Positions 7,679 through 15,895 of a stretch of DNA of 51,447 bases are shown here, in pieces; the first letter of the stretch is position 1; each line of letters starts with the position of its first letter. A program made the position numbers and the translations under genes. The stretch comes from Erysipelotrichia bacterium. Its GTDB lineage: Bacteria > Bacillota_I > Bacilli_A > Erysipelotrichales > Erysipelotrichaceae. The stretch lies in NCBI GenBank assembly GCA_012799935.1, contig JAAZKG010000071.1, positions 1 to 51,447 of the forward strand. Direction: 5' to 3'. The notes below the pieces were generated by a model that saw only the letters and a list, made by a program, of their open reading frames with translations, made no database searches and was not told the origin of the DNA.

Positions 7679-8233
7679 TTATCTAATTTCTTTAATCATT
7701 GAATATTCATCTAATAGTGTTCCATCCTTTAAGCGAATAGCATTTGGTTTTATTCCAACGATTTTAAATCCCATCTTTTCATACAAAGCTTTTGCACGCT
7801 TATTTCCTTCAACAAAATCCAATTCAATTTGAATTATATCTTTGTTTTTTTCTGCTATTTTAATAGCCTCTTTCATTAAAGTTGTTCCTATGCCTTGGTT
7901 CCAAAATTCTTTTAATATTGCAATTCCAATTCTGGCACGATGTTTTATTTTTAAATTGTTGCTCCATAAAATACCGCAAGTTCCAACTACTTTCTCTTCA
8001 ACTAAACACACTACCATAGCCTCATTATCTGAATTATTCACTCTATTAATAAATTCTATTTCTTTTTCTAAAGTATACTTACTACATTCCTCAGGATATC
8101 TTATAATAAATTCTGTTTCTTCTGCTGATTTATATAGATAATCTATCATGCTTTGGGCATATTTTTCTTTGGGACTGCATACTGTAGCAATTCTTCCATC
8201 TTTTAATCTAAAATCAAATTTATCTACTATCAT
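7679..8233 (-). CDS. GNAT family N-acetyltransferase
   Basis: A 184-residue Gcn5-related acetyltransferase. The acetyl-CoA pyrophosphate-binding motif A is visible as RIGIAILKEFWNQGIGTTLM (around residues 107-126), preceded by the beta-strand VVGTCGI and followed by IQIELDFVEGNKRAKALYEKMGF, the conserved motif B. The protein resembles RimJ/RimL-like or small-molecule acetyltransferases; its substrate cannot be told. AAAGGTGG lies about eight bases before the ATG. It forms a possible operon with the two upstream minus-strand genes. Confidence 0.88.
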   Translation of the reverse strand: MIVDKFDFRLKDGRIATVCSPKEKYAQSMIDYLYKSAEETEFIIRYPEECSKYTLEKEIEFINRVNNSDNEAMVVCLVEEKVVGTCGILWSNNLKIKHRARIGIAILKEFWNQGIGTTLMKEAIKIAEKNKDIIQIELDFVEGNKRAKALYEKMGFKIVGIKPNAIRLKDGTLLDEYSMIKEIR

Positions 8234-8258
8234 AACTTTCTTCCACCTTTAACATTAA

Positions 8259-8621
8259 TTATATATCCCAATTCAAAATTATTGGCGCTATCTCAATAAC
8301 AAAATGTTTTTCATTAATATCTGTATATGGATGAGATTTAGCTATTTGTATTGAAACATTAGAAATTATTGTTTCTTTAAAATTTTTAAAGTCTCCAAAA
8401 ACAACGTATTGGACTGCTATATATTCAATTCTATTATTATCTGGTTCCAATGGCATCGTTTCAAATGGCTTTTCAATGTTTATTCCAATTGCTTCCAAAT
8501 AATTAGCTAATAAAGGGTAAGCTTTTCTAATTTCTTTTATATAATTCTGGCAATAATCACAATGACAAAAATCTTTTAATGGCATATTTTCATAGTATGT
8601 TTTAGTAGCTTCAATATTCAT
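8259..8621 (-). CDS. Hypothetical protein with an N-terminal CxCxxC motif
   Basis: A 120-residue soluble protein not recognised with confidence. Residues 19-25 read CHCDYCQ, followed by NYIKEIRKAYPLLANYLEAIGI, a small Cys-rich opening that appears in a group of uncharacterised Bacillota proteins. The rest is beta-rich, with no membrane segment or signal peptide. GAGG precedes the ATG at a good distance. It lies between a GNAT gene and a membrane-protein gene. Its function is unknown. Confidence 0.7.
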   Translation of the reverse strand: MNIEATKTYYENMPLKDFCHCDYCQNYIKEIRKAYPLLANYLEAIGINIEKPFETMPLEPDNNRIEYIAVQYVVFGDFKNFKETIISNVSIQIAKSHPYTDINEKHFVIEIAPIILNWDI

Positions 8622-8656
8622 TTTTTACCTCACAATTTAATTCTCTAATATTATAA

Positions 8657-9286
8657 CTAACCAAAGTGAAACGGCAAAATTTGATTAAGGATAACTGCCA
8701 CTATAATTCCCAATACAATGACATATATCATTTCCTTTTTTTCTCTTTTTAAAAATAACACTGTTATTATAAATAATATTAATTCTAGTATATTGTTAAT
8801 GTCAAAATAAAATATTCCATAACTGAAAGTTAAGTTAAACATAGCACTAAATATTAAGGCGCTAATGATAATTGCTATCTTTCCTTGTCCCTTGGCAAGC
8901 CAAACAATAAAAGCTAAAAACGGAGAGATTAATGTTAATATAATCCATATCATAGCATAATGATAAGGGAAAAATCCGGCTACATAATGTGAGTATAAAT
9001 AGTAACTCGTCACCATTGCACTAAAGAATAGTAGCACATATAATCCTGCTCTATATGGAGACTTAGTAAACAATGCTATTGATTGGCCAATAAATATCCA
9101 GATTGCCATTCTGCTTAAAAAATTACCTATATCTAAAATTTCAAAAAGATATGGTAATTCATTGATCGGTGTTGTGTCAAGAAATTTTGATATTACTCCC
9201 ATTACTGTTCCAAAAAAAACAAATAATAAAGAAAACTTTAATATCTCTATTTTCTTTATTTTAGTGTTTTTTCTTATTTTTTCCAT
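8657..9286 (-). CDS. Multi-pass membrane protein (possibly DUF6518)
   Basis: A 209-residue integral membrane protein with about seven hydrophobic segments after a short basic N-terminus (MEKIRKNTKIKK). The first two segments flank GVISKFLDTTP, and the region resembles DUF6518 proteins of Bacillota by eye. No catalytic motif is seen. GGAG lies nine bases upstream of the ATG. It is the first gene of the run 9286-7679 on the minus strand. No role can be assigned. Confidence 0.65.
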   Translation of the reverse strand: MEKIRKNTKIKKIEILKFSLLFVFFGTVMGVISKFLDTTPINELPYLFEILDIGNFLSRMAIWIFIGQSIALFTKSPYRAGLYVLLFFSAMVTSYYLYSHYVAGFFPYHYAMIWIILTLISPFLAFIVWLAKGQGKIAIIISALIFSAMFNLTFSYGIFYFDINNILELILFIITVLFLKREKKEMIYVIVLGIIVAVILNQILPFHFG

Positions 9287-9392
9287 TTATAATTTTCTCC
9301 ATAATTTTCTAATTTTTAACACAATTAACCTTTATTTTCTTAACAGCTATTTTAATATATTCTATCCTAATTTTCATATTTCTTATTATATT

Positions 9393-9431
9393 AAAGTCCA
9401 GCTTATAGCATTTAATACAAGCTGGACTTTT
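9393..9431 (-). terminator. Rho-independent terminator after ispF/HMA-like genes
   Basis: AAAGTCCAGCTT (9393-9404) and AAGCTGGACTTT (9419-9430) form a 12-bp stem with a 14-base loop. T runs follow on both sides, so it may act in both directions. It ends the minus-strand ispF transcript. Confidence 0.85.
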
Positions 9432-9441
9432 ACTTTTATTT

Positions 9442-9654
9442 TTATACTAGTTCTAAATCTCCAGGAGTATAACCTGCATCCTCAATGATTTGATATATTT
9501 CTTCTACCGAGAAATCTGAATCAATAAGCACTTCTTTTTTTGCGAGTTTATATGTTACAACTGCCGTTTCTGATTCTGCTTCAAAAGCTTCTCTAATAAT
9601 TTCTGCATCATGTTTACTTTTCATATCTTCTACATTAACTTTATATGTGTACAT
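9442..9654 (-). CDS. Small HMA-like (ferredoxin-fold) protein lacking CxxC
   Basis: About 70 residues with the beta-alpha-beta-beta-alpha-beta pattern of a heavy-metal-associated domain: MYTYKVNVEDM, HDAEIIREAFEAE, VVTYKLAKKEVLIDSDF, EEIYQIIEDAGYTPG. The ending 'EDAGY' is characteristic of CopZ-like folds. The metal-binding CxxC of that family is absent, so it probably does not carry copper. The second ATG (9654) is preferred because the ribosome site AGAGG lies nine bases upstream of it, while the first ATG at 9663 touches that site. The gene overlaps the 3' end of ispF and is translationally coupled to it. Confidence 0.7.
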   Translation of the reverse strand: MYTYKVNVEDMKSKHDAEIIREAFEAESETAVVTYKLAKKEVLIDSDFSVEEIYQIIEDAGYTPGDLELV

Positions 9655-10138
9655 ATTTAACATTACCTCTTTCTTTTAATAAGACAATAGCTAGTGCTAC
9701 TACACCTCTTTCCTTTCCAACAAATCCTAATTTTTCTCCACGAGTTGCCTTAACATTAACCTTTGATACATCACATTTTAAAATCTCAGCAATATTTTTT
9801 TCCATTTGTTGTTTATAGGGCGCTATTTTTGGTTTTTCAATAAGAATTGTCGAGTCAATATTTCCAATTTCATAATTATGACTTGTCATTAATTTTTCAA
9901 CTTCAGCTAATAGTAACATTGAAGAAATACCTTTATACTTCTCATCAGTATCTGGAAAATGAGTTCCCAAATCACCTAATCCTAAAGCGCCAATAATTGC
10001 CTCAGCAATCGCATGTAACAAAACATCGGCATCAGAATGACCTAAAAGTCCTTTTTCGTGCTTTATTTTAACACCGCCAAGGACTAATTCTCTATTTTCT
10101 ACTAGTTGATGAATATCTATTGCTTGTCCAATTCTCAT
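9641..10138 (-). CDS. ispF: 2-C-methyl-D-erythritol 2,4-cyclodiphosphate synthase
   Basis: Enzyme of the non-mevalonate isoprenoid pathway that cyclises CDP-ME 2-phosphate with release of CMP. Zinc ligands are visible in GQAIDIHQL (Asp8, His10) and the family signature is LGHSDADVLLHAIAEAIIGALGLGDLG, followed by HFPDTDEKYKG. The 165-residue length is normal (about 158). The C-terminal end KYVHI overlaps the next gene by 14 bp. It lies alone without ispD, which is often adjacent. It is transcribed from a promoter shared back to back with the PfkB-like gene. Confidence 0.96.
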   Translation of the reverse strand: MRIGQAIDIHQLVENRELVLGGVKIKHEKGLLGHSDADVLLHAIAEAIIGALGLGDLGTHFPDTDEKYKGISSMLLLAEVEKLMTSHNYEIGNIDSTILIEKPKIAPYKQQMEKNIAEILKCDVSKVNVKATRGEKLGFVGKERGVVALAIVLLKERGNVKYVHI

Positions 10139-10156
10139 AATTTTACCTTTTTATAA

Positions 10157-10197
10157 TTTTAACATATTTTGTTGTTTATTGTTTTAATATGTTAAAA
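10157..10197. promoter_or_regulatory. Mirror-image divergent promoters
   Basis: The 66-bp gap between ispF and the PfkB-like gene carries TTTTAACATA (10157-10166) and its exact inverted copy TATGTTAAAA (10188-10197). Read outward each arm gives the extended -10 sequence TGTTAAAAT, one firing toward ispF and one toward the PfkB-like gene. Similar TGTTAAAATAT boxes stand before rarA (15869) and dnaN (31328). Confidence 0.5.
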
Positions 10198-10204
10198 TAT
10201 AACC

Positions 10205-11044
10205 ATGAACAAAGTGCTTGTGATTGGATTAACACATAAAAGTGAAGTCATCTCTATTAATGAATCTCTGATTAGCGGAGAAGATTTTTTATGTAAGCAT
10301 AATACTTACTTAACTGGAGGTCAATATACTATAGCCAATAATTTAGCTTTTTTGGGCGTTGACACTTTTTTCATTACTAGGTTTGGTTATGATATTGATG
10401 CCAATTCAATGATGCAAAAATTAGACAACTTAAATGTGATAATTCATTCAAAACACTTTGAATTTAAACAAACACCTATTAAAACCCATCTTTTTGACAA
10501 AGAAAATGAAACAAATCTAAATTATGTACCATATAATAGTTACCCTGACTTTAATGATGGGCTTCCACAAGAATTCTTTATTGGAACAGATATAGTAATT
10601 GTAAATGTCTTAAATTATCATTATTTAAAGGCGATTACTAGTTTATATCCTGATCCTTTATATATTTGTGACAACTATATTCCTAGCGAATTACTACTTA
10701 ATAAAATTGAAGGACTAATATTAGAGGCAGATTATTTAAGAAAAACAATTAAAGAAAAAGATTTTGAAGATTTTGCCAAAAATCTTATTGATAAAGGACT
10801 TAATTGGATCTTAATAACTGATAAAGGTAAAAAGGTTAGTATTTTTACAAAAGATGGCTTTGACTACATTGAAAAGGAACAATGTGGGGTAAAATATTTG
10901 GGCACACACGAGGTTTTTGTTAGTATGTTTGTTGCTTGCTTAGTTAACGGAAAAACGTTTTCTGAAGCCGTCAGCAGTGCTTTAAACATTTCTAATGACT
11001 TATCTTTCGTTGATGACCTACAACTGAGTGAAAAATTATATTAA
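10205..11044 (+). CDS. PfkB/ribokinase-fold protein with degenerate catalytic site
   Basis: A 279-residue member of the PfkB carbohydrate-kinase fold. The N-terminal half has the usual strand and substrate-loop features: NKVLVIGLTHKSE, then LTGGQYTIANNLAFLGVDTFFITRFG with the sugar-binding Gly-Gly. The second PfkB signature, normally DTxGAGDxFxxGF, reads KYLGTHEVFVSMFVACL: the GAGD anion hole and the catalytic Asp are missing. The family would phosphorylate a sugar or nucleoside, but this copy is unlikely to do so by the standard mechanism. It is probably co-transcribed with the flavin-reductase-like gene 14 bp downstream. A binding or regulatory role is inferred only. Confidence 0.75.
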   Translation: MNKVLVIGLTHKSEVISINESLISGEDFLCKHNTYLTGGQYTIANNLAFLGVDTFFITRFGYDIDANSMMQKLDNLNVIIHSKHFEFKQTPIKTHLFDKENETNLNYVPYNSYPDFNDGLPQEFFIGTDIVIVNVLNYHYLKAITSLYPDPLYICDNYIPSELLLNKIEGLILEADYLRKTIKEKDFEDFAKNLIDKGLNWILITDKGKKVSIFTKDGFDYIEKEQCGVKYLGTHEVFVSMFVACLVNGKTFSEAVSSALNISNDLSFVDDLQLSEKLY

Positions 11045-11058
11045 AGAGAGGTAGACAA

Positions 11059-11997
11059 ATGAGTTCATTTAAAGATTTAAGAATTGTTGATAATTTTTAT
11101 CAAACTTCTTCATTTTTCCCAATGCCAACAGTATGTATTTCAACTATCAATGATGATGGTAGTTTAAATATCGGATCATATTCTTTATGTTTTCCATACT
11201 ATGTTGCTGGAAAAAAGCAGTATGCGATGTTGTTGTCTTGTCGTAATACATCAAATACTTGTCACAATTTATTAAAGAGAAAAAAATGTGCAATAAATTT
11301 TATTGATGATAGCAGAAAAACATTTAGAGAGGTCGTTAGATTAGGTTATCCAGGACCATCAGAAGAAAAAATGAAAGATTTAAAATTTGAAATGGAGCCT
11401 GGTCAAGCTGATCCAACTGATAAAAATCGTCCGCCAGTAATCAAAAGTGCTTTCCAAGTATTTGAATGTACTTGGGCAGATTATTTGGAAGGAGCAGATA
11501 AATTTAATGCTGATGATATTGATGATGGTCATCCTGGTCCATATAATGATTTTAATGGAATCACAAGCAAATATGGTGCGTTATTCATTCTTTACATTGA
11601 TAAGATTTTGATGAAGGAAAAATATTATAATGCTATCGTAGATGGTGTTAATAAGCATAATTTTCCTCCTATACCAGTAGATTACGGTTATAGAGATTCT
11701 ACTAATTTCTGGTACACACAATTTCCTAAAATCACAAAACCTATTTCCGAACCTATTCCTGCCCCAAAAGAAGTAGATTTAATGTCAATTAAATATGCAG
11801 CAGAAAGAGCGCATCCTGAAATTAAGTTTACCGATGCAGCATTAATGAACTTTATTAAGGTTCCTCGTCCTTTCTTAAAAACTGTCTTGAATGGATGTAT
11901 TGCTTGGGCTAAAGAAAACAACGTTACTTTAATCGATGATGAACATGTTAAGATTATCAACGATAAACGTAATGCTGAAAAACAAGCCAGAAAATAA
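11059..11997 (+). CDS. Flavin reductase-like (split-barrel FMN-binding) protein
   Basis: A 312-residue protein whose first 200 residues show the flavin reductase-like split barrel: PMPTVCISTINDDGSLNIGSYSLCFPYYV, YAMLLSCRNTSNTCHNLLKRKKCAINFI, and HPGPYNDFNGITSKYGALFIL. Related proteins bind FMN and act as flavin or nitroreductase-type enzymes; the specific substrate is unknown. The C-terminal 110 residues form an additional alpha-helical extension ending in a basic tail. A GAGAGG ribosome site and the 14-bp gap from the preceding gene support an operon. A terminator follows immediately. Confidence 0.72.
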   Translation: MSSFKDLRIVDNFYQTSSFFPMPTVCISTINDDGSLNIGSYSLCFPYYVAGKKQYAMLLSCRNTSNTCHNLLKRKKCAINFIDDSRKTFREVVRLGYPGPSEEKMKDLKFEMEPGQADPTDKNRPPVIKSAFQVFECTWADYLEGADKFNADDIDDGHPGPYNDFNGITSKYGALFILYIDKILMKEKYYNAIVDGVNKHNFPPIPVDYGYRDSTNFWYTQFPKITKPISEPIPAPKEVDLMSIKYAAERAHPEIKFTDAALMNFIKVPRPFLKTVLNGCIAWAKENNVTLIDDEHVKIINDKRNAEKQARK

Positions 11998-12003
11998 CAA
12001 ATT

Positions 12004-12035
12004 AAAATGAACTCTCAAAATGAGTTCATTTTTTT
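12004..12035 (+). terminator. Rho-independent terminator
   Basis: AAAATGAACTC (12004-12014) pairs with GAGTTCATTTT (12022-12032) around a seven-base loop and is followed by more T residues. It ends the PfkB-like/flavin-reductase-like transcript. Confidence 0.88.
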
Positions 12036-12055
12036 CTTCAATAGCAAATGCAGAC

Positions 12056-13219
12056 TTACCAATTCTTTTTTAATTTTTCTCCTAAACTGCTATAAATACC
12101 AAACAACTGAGGATTATCATCTTTTAATCCCTTTACTACTGCAATTTGACTTCTAGTAGTAAATGCCTGTGTTCTATAACATATAATCACTCCATCTCCA
12201 ATCTGATGTTTTCCTTGAAGTTTAAAGTGATAATCAATATTGTTATCTTCTGCACTACATTTTACTTTTTTGCAGTTTTTTAAACTAGTTCCTACTAAAG
12301 CACTTTGTAAACCTCCTCTTCGATAAAAACCACCACCATAACAATGACTATCTTCTTTAAAGGTGTGTGAGACTTCACTTACATATACATAACCAATCTT
12401 TTCAGGTTGATCTGTATCTTTATGAAGAGGGGTTGTTGCAGTTAAACCGTGCCCTGGTTCTCCACTATTTCCGCCATATTTATGAATTATTTCAATTCCT
12501 CTACAGCAAGTAACTGATGGAAGGTTGATTAATAAATCCTTATATCCTTTTTCTTTAGCGATTTTAATAGCTTTTTCCATTGCCTTCATATTAACTGTAG
12601 CAACAATATCTTGTTTTTCTTTGTCGTATAAAAAAGCTGGAAAAACTGTTAAACCAGCAAGTTTAACATTTTTCAACTTTGAAATGCTATCAATTAAACA
12701 CCCTAAATCTTGAACATCAAAACCACCCTGCTGGCTGCCATATAAAAATGAATCTTCATCTACTACTCTTGGCATAATATCTTGAATGTGATTTTGTTTT
12801 TTAGCGGCTTCATTAATCTTTTTGACCATTTCAAAATTATAAACAGTCATAATCTCTGGTTTATGCTTAATGACCGTTTCTAAAGCAGCAGTGGGAATTT
12901 GCACTAAATGTCCCACATTTCCAAGCTTTATGTTATTTTCTATCATCGTTAATGTTTCTTTAAAATCAACTGCTACAACTCCATCAAAACCAATTTCCAT
13001 AAGACCTTTAGCAATCTCAGGATTTCTGCCTAGCTGTTTTGTCATAAAAAATAGTTTTATATTAAGTTTGTCAGCAATTTTTTTCATCTTCTTCCCATTC
13101 TCTATTATTGTGTCATAGTCTAAAACATATGTATCAGGTAATATTTGCCCCTTTTGTTGCAATTTAAAAGCAAACTCAATTAATTTTGGGTTATTTTCCA
13201 TTACTTTCTCTAAAAACAT
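12056..13219 (-). CDS. YhfX-type PLP-dependent protein (alanine racemase-like fold)
   Basis: A 387-residue protein with the fold-type III PLP barrel of alanine racemases. The N-terminal DTYVLDYDTIIENGKKM is followed by KLFFMTKQLGRNP, where Lys is the predicted Schiff-base residue. Later come PRVVDEDSFLYGSQQGGF, the glycine-rich phosphate-binding stretch GGNSGEPGHGLTATTP and CYRTQAF near the end. These features match YhfX, a family seen in gene clusters for phosphonate or amino-acid-like metabolism but without a firmly known reaction. It stands alone between two terminator-bounded units, convergent with the flavin-reductase gene. Confidence 0.8.
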   Translation of the reverse strand: MFLEKVMENNPKLIEFAFKLQQKGQILPDTYVLDYDTIIENGKKMKKIADKLNIKLFFMTKQLGRNPEIAKGLMEIGFDGVVAVDFKETLTMIENNIKLGNVGHLVQIPTAALETVIKHKPEIMTVYNFEMVKKINEAAKKQNHIQDIMPRVVDEDSFLYGSQQGGFDVQDLGCLIDSISKLKNVKLAGLTVFPAFLYDKEKQDIVATVNMKAMEKAIKIAKEKGYKDLLINLPSVTCCRGIEIIHKYGGNSGEPGHGLTATTPLHKDTDQPEKIGYVYVSEVSHTFKEDSHCYGGGFYRRGGLQSALVGTSLKNCKKVKCSAEDNNIDYHFKLQGKHQIGDGVIICYRTQAFTTRSQIAVVKGLKDDNPQLFGIYSSLGEKLKKNW

Positions 13220-13279
13220 TGTTTTCTCTCCTTAATTTAATATATTGAAGAAAAAACTTCTCACTTAAAAGCAAGGAGT

Positions 13280-13735
13280 CTAATTCTTCTCAAATTGATA
13301 TACAAGTCTTACATTGCCATTAATTTTAGCGCCTTGATCAACAACAAGATTTTTACATATAATATCGCCGACAACATTAGCGCTACTTCTAAGAATTACA
13401 GAATCTTCTGCTTTTATATTGCCGTATATTTTGCCATATACCTCAATATTTTTGCAATTTATATTTCCTTCAATATCTGAACTTTTATCAATAAAACCAT
13501 CATAAATAATGTTTACATCACCATTAATAATACTGTTAGTTCTAGCAATCAAATCTCTGGTTTCCAAATTGCCATTGATACAGCCATAAATACTACTTAA
13601 TCCATCAGTTTCTACATAACCATTAATTTTTCCATAAACCTCAATTGCTCCTACTGTTTTCACATTTCCTTCAACTGTAGTGTTTAACAAAATCAGCGTT
13701 GTATTTGGATCAGTATAGTCAATAAAATCAATCAT
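13280..13735 (-). CDS. Bactofilin family cytoskeletal protein
   Basis: A 151-residue protein made almost entirely of short beta-helix repeats (VEGNVKTVGAIEVYGKINGYV..., NGNLETRD, INGDVNI, IEGNINCKN, YGNIKAED, VGDIICKN, INGNVRL), the DUF583/bactofilin pattern with Gly-x-hydrophobic turns. Bactofilins polymerise without nucleotide and help place cell-wall or division proteins. It has no membrane anchor. Its ATG is only two bases from the darA stop, so the two genes are translationally linked. Confidence 0.85.
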   Translation of the reverse strand: MIDFIDYTDPNTTLILLNTTVEGNVKTVGAIEVYGKINGYVETDGLSSIYGCINGNLETRDLIARTNSIINGDVNIIYDGFIDKSSDIEGNINCKNIEVYGKIYGNIKAEDSVILRSSANVVGDIICKNLVVDQGAKINGNVRLVYQFEKN

Positions 13736-13737
13736 CT

Positions 13738-14061
13738 TTAAGCCTTAATAAATTGGTCTACATCTAAGACAAAAATTGTTGCTCCACCGACATTAACTTC
13801 TACTGGATAAGCAGCATATTGTCCAATGTCAAATGATGTGGTCGCTGGAATAATTTCTGTTCTTTTTTTACTTTCTTCTTTAATTAATTCAATGGCTTGT
13901 TCAACTTTTTCATCCTCAGTTCCTATTAGTAGTGTTGTATTTCCAGCTCTTAAAAATCCACCTGTTGTAGATAATCTAGTTACCATAAAGCCATGTTCAG
14001 TTAAATTTGCACTTACCGCTGAACTATCATCGTTTGAAACAATTGCAATAATCAACTTCAT
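13738..14061 (-). CDS. darA: Cyclic-di-AMP receptor DarA (PstA), PII-like
   Basis: A 107-residue PII-like trimeric signalling protein that binds c-di-AMP. It begins KLIIAIVSNDDSSAVSANL and contains the ligand loop LSTTGGFLRAGNTTLLIGTED and the FDIGQYAAYPVEVNVGGATIFVLDVDQF tail, both diagnostic of DarA rather than nitrogen PII. Its output target is unknown in most bacteria. Presence implies a c-di-AMP cyclase elsewhere in the genome. In Bacillus darA lies between tmk and holB; here it lies between ychF and a bactofilin. Confidence 0.95.
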   Translation of the reverse strand: MKLIIAIVSNDDSSAVSANLTEHGFMVTRLSTTGGFLRAGNTTLLIGTEDEKVEQAIELIKEESKKRTEIIPATTSFDIGQYAAYPVEVNVGGATIFVLDVDQFIKA

Positions 14062-14073
14062 GTTTTTTCCTCC

Positions 14074-15177
14074 TTAAACATTAAATCTTACAAACATTAC
14101 ATCGCCATCCTGGCAAATGTATTCTTTTCCTTCAACTCTTATTTTACCTGCTTCTTTTAAGGCTAATTCACTTCCATAAATCATTAAATCATCAAATTTA
14201 TAGACTTCTGCTCTTATAAAGCCTTTTTTTAAATCTGTATGAATTTTCCCTGCACATTCAGGAGCTTTTGTTCCTTTAGTAAATGTCCAAGCCCTTACTT
14301 CATCATCACCCACCGTAAAGAAGGTGCATAAATTTAATAGCGAATAAGTTTTTAAAATTATCTCATCTAAACCACTTCTTTTTAAACCTAAATCATTTAA
14401 AAATAATTCCCTTGATTCTTCATCTAAGGTCGATATTTCCTCTTCCATTTGAGCAGTTATTCCTACTACTTGGTTATTTTCGCTTTCCGCAAATTCTTTA
14501 ACTGTTTGATAATAGTGACAATTCTCTAAGTCAACTATATCTTTTTCTGAAACATTGGCAACATAAATGACAGGTTTAGCTGTTAATAATTGATAATTTT
14601 TGAAAATCTCTTTTTCCTCTTCTAAAAAGTTAATACTTCTAGCCATTTTCCCTTCTTCAAGAGCTAATTTCAGTTTCTTTAACATTTCAAATTCTCTAAC
14701 AGCATCTTTTTCTTTAGTTGTTAAAGCCCTTCTCTCAACTTTAGAAATACGATTGTTAACTGTTTCCAAATCAGCTAAAGCTAACTCTAAATTAACTATT
14801 TCAATGTCTCTAATTGGATCAATAGTATTTTCAACATGAACAATACTGTTATTTTCAAAGCACCTTACCACATGAACAAGAGCATCTACTTCTCTTATAT
14901 TTCCTAAAAACTGATTTCCCAGTCCTTCGCCTTTTGAAGCCCCTTTTACTAGGCCAGCAATATCAGTAAACTCAAAGGTAGTTTTTATGGCTTTTTTTGG
15001 CTTAAAAACTGCTGCTAGTTTATCAACTCTTTCATCAGGGACTTCAACCGTCTTAATATTTGGTTTTATTGTCGCAAATGGGTAATTTGCTGCTTCTACT
15101 TGAGATTTTGTTATCGCATTAAATAACGTTGATTTTCCAACATTTGGTAATCCTACAATACCAGCTGTTAATGACAT
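14074..15177 (-). CDS. ychF: Ribosome-associated P-loop NTPase YchF (OLA1 family)
   Basis: A 367-residue Obg-family protein. G1 is GIVGLPNVGKSTLFNA (residues 6-21), G3 is FTDIAGLVKGASKGEGLGNQFL, and the G4 position reads YVANVSE rather than NKxD, consistent with the ATP preference of YchF. The C-terminal TGS domain with TKGTKAPECAGKIHTDLKKGFIRAEV is complete. It is thought to act on ribosomes and stress responses. GGAGG lies before the ATG. It is followed by darA and the bactofilin gene and preceded by DUF951 and dtd, all on one strand with small gaps. Confidence 0.97.
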   Translation of the reverse strand: MSLTAGIVGLPNVGKSTLFNAITKSQVEAANYPFATIKPNIKTVEVPDERVDKLAAVFKPKKAIKTTFEFTDIAGLVKGASKGEGLGNQFLGNIREVDALVHVVRCFENNSIVHVENTIDPIRDIEIVNLELALADLETVNNRISKVERRALTTKEKDAVREFEMLKKLKLALEEGKMARSINFLEEEKEIFKNYQLLTAKPVIYVANVSEKDIVDLENCHYYQTVKEFAESENNQVVGITAQMEEEISTLDEESRELFLNDLGLKRSGLDEIILKTYSLLNLCTFFTVGDDEVRAWTFTKGTKAPECAGKIHTDLKKGFIRAEVYKFDDLMIYGSELALKEAGKIRVEGKEYICQDGDVMFVRFNV

Positions 15178-15181
15178 GTTT

Positions 15182-15382
15182 TTAGTCCTCTATTTCTAAC
15201 TCGCCTGGAATAATTTTTTTAACCTTTTTTTCAAATTCGCTTCTAGAAAATAAAACTGATGCTCCACATCCCAAGCATTTAATTCTTATATCAGCACCCA
15301 TTCTAATAATTCTCCACTGTTTAGATTTTTTACAAGGATGCATTTTCTTCATTTCTACGATATCATTTAACTTATATTCCAT
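15182..15382 (-). CDS. DUF951 family protein
   Basis: A 66-residue protein, MEYKLNDIVEMKKMHPC at the start and KCLGCGASVLFSRSEFEKKVKKI at the end. The spacing of the three Cys residues (HPC...CLGC) and the conserved W-R-I-x-R-M-G-A-D stretch are the DUF951 pattern. Members are small proteins found beside ychF in many Bacillota; a metal site is plausible. It lies four bases from dtd and four from ychF, so the three are co-translated. Function unknown. Confidence 0.88.
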   Translation of the reverse strand: MEYKLNDIVEMKKMHPCKKSKQWRIIRMGADIRIKCLGCGASVLFSRSEFEKKVKKIIPGELEIED

Positions 15383-15385
15383 AGC

Positions 15386-15841
15386 TTACCTCTTTAATAT
15401 TATATCACTATCTAAGATTACAGTCACAGGTCCATCGTTAATTAATTCAACTTCCATAAAAGCTTGAAACAGTCCTGTTTCAACTTTAAGACCACTTTCT
15501 TTTAAAATATCATTAAACTTATCATATAATTGACTGGCCTTATCTGATGGGCAAGCATTGGTAAAAGAAGGCCTTCTTCCCTTTTTACAATCTGCATATA
15601 AAGTAAATTGCGAAACTGAGAGTATTTCTCCACCAATATCAATAATTGATAAATTCATTTTTCCTTGACTATCTTCATTGATTCTCAACTCTAACAATTT
15701 CTTAGCCATTGGCAATAAAATATCTTCATCATCAGAATATGAAAAACCTATAAGTAATAAATAACCTACATTAATTGAACTATACTGTTTTCCTCCTATT
15801 TTTACAGCAGCACTTTTTACTCTTTGAATCACAATTTTCAT
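15386..15841 (-). CDS. dtd: D-aminoacyl-tRNA deacylase
   Basis: A 151-residue enzyme that hydrolyses D-amino acids (and Gly) mischarged onto tRNA, protecting translation. The conserved substrate-sieving motifs are SVSQFTLYADCKKGRRPSF (SQFTL) and the cross-subunit Gly-cisPro motif in INDGPVTVILDS (GPVT). It starts MKIVIQRVKSAAVKI as is typical. The start ATG at 15841 lies at the left end of a 54-bp gap shared with rarA, which is transcribed the other way. In many Bacillota it sits beside relA, which is not seen here. Confidence 0.95.
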   Translation of the reverse strand: MKIVIQRVKSAAVKIGGKQYSSINVGYLLLIGFSYSDDEDILLPMAKKLLELRINEDSQGKMNLSIIDIGGEILSVSQFTLYADCKKGRRPSFTNACPSDKASQLYDKFNDILKESGLKVETGLFQAFMEVELINDGPVTVILDSDIILKR

Positions 15842-15895
15842 ATTTCTATTCTATACTATTTTGATTAATGTTAAAATATCTATAAGGAGAAAATT

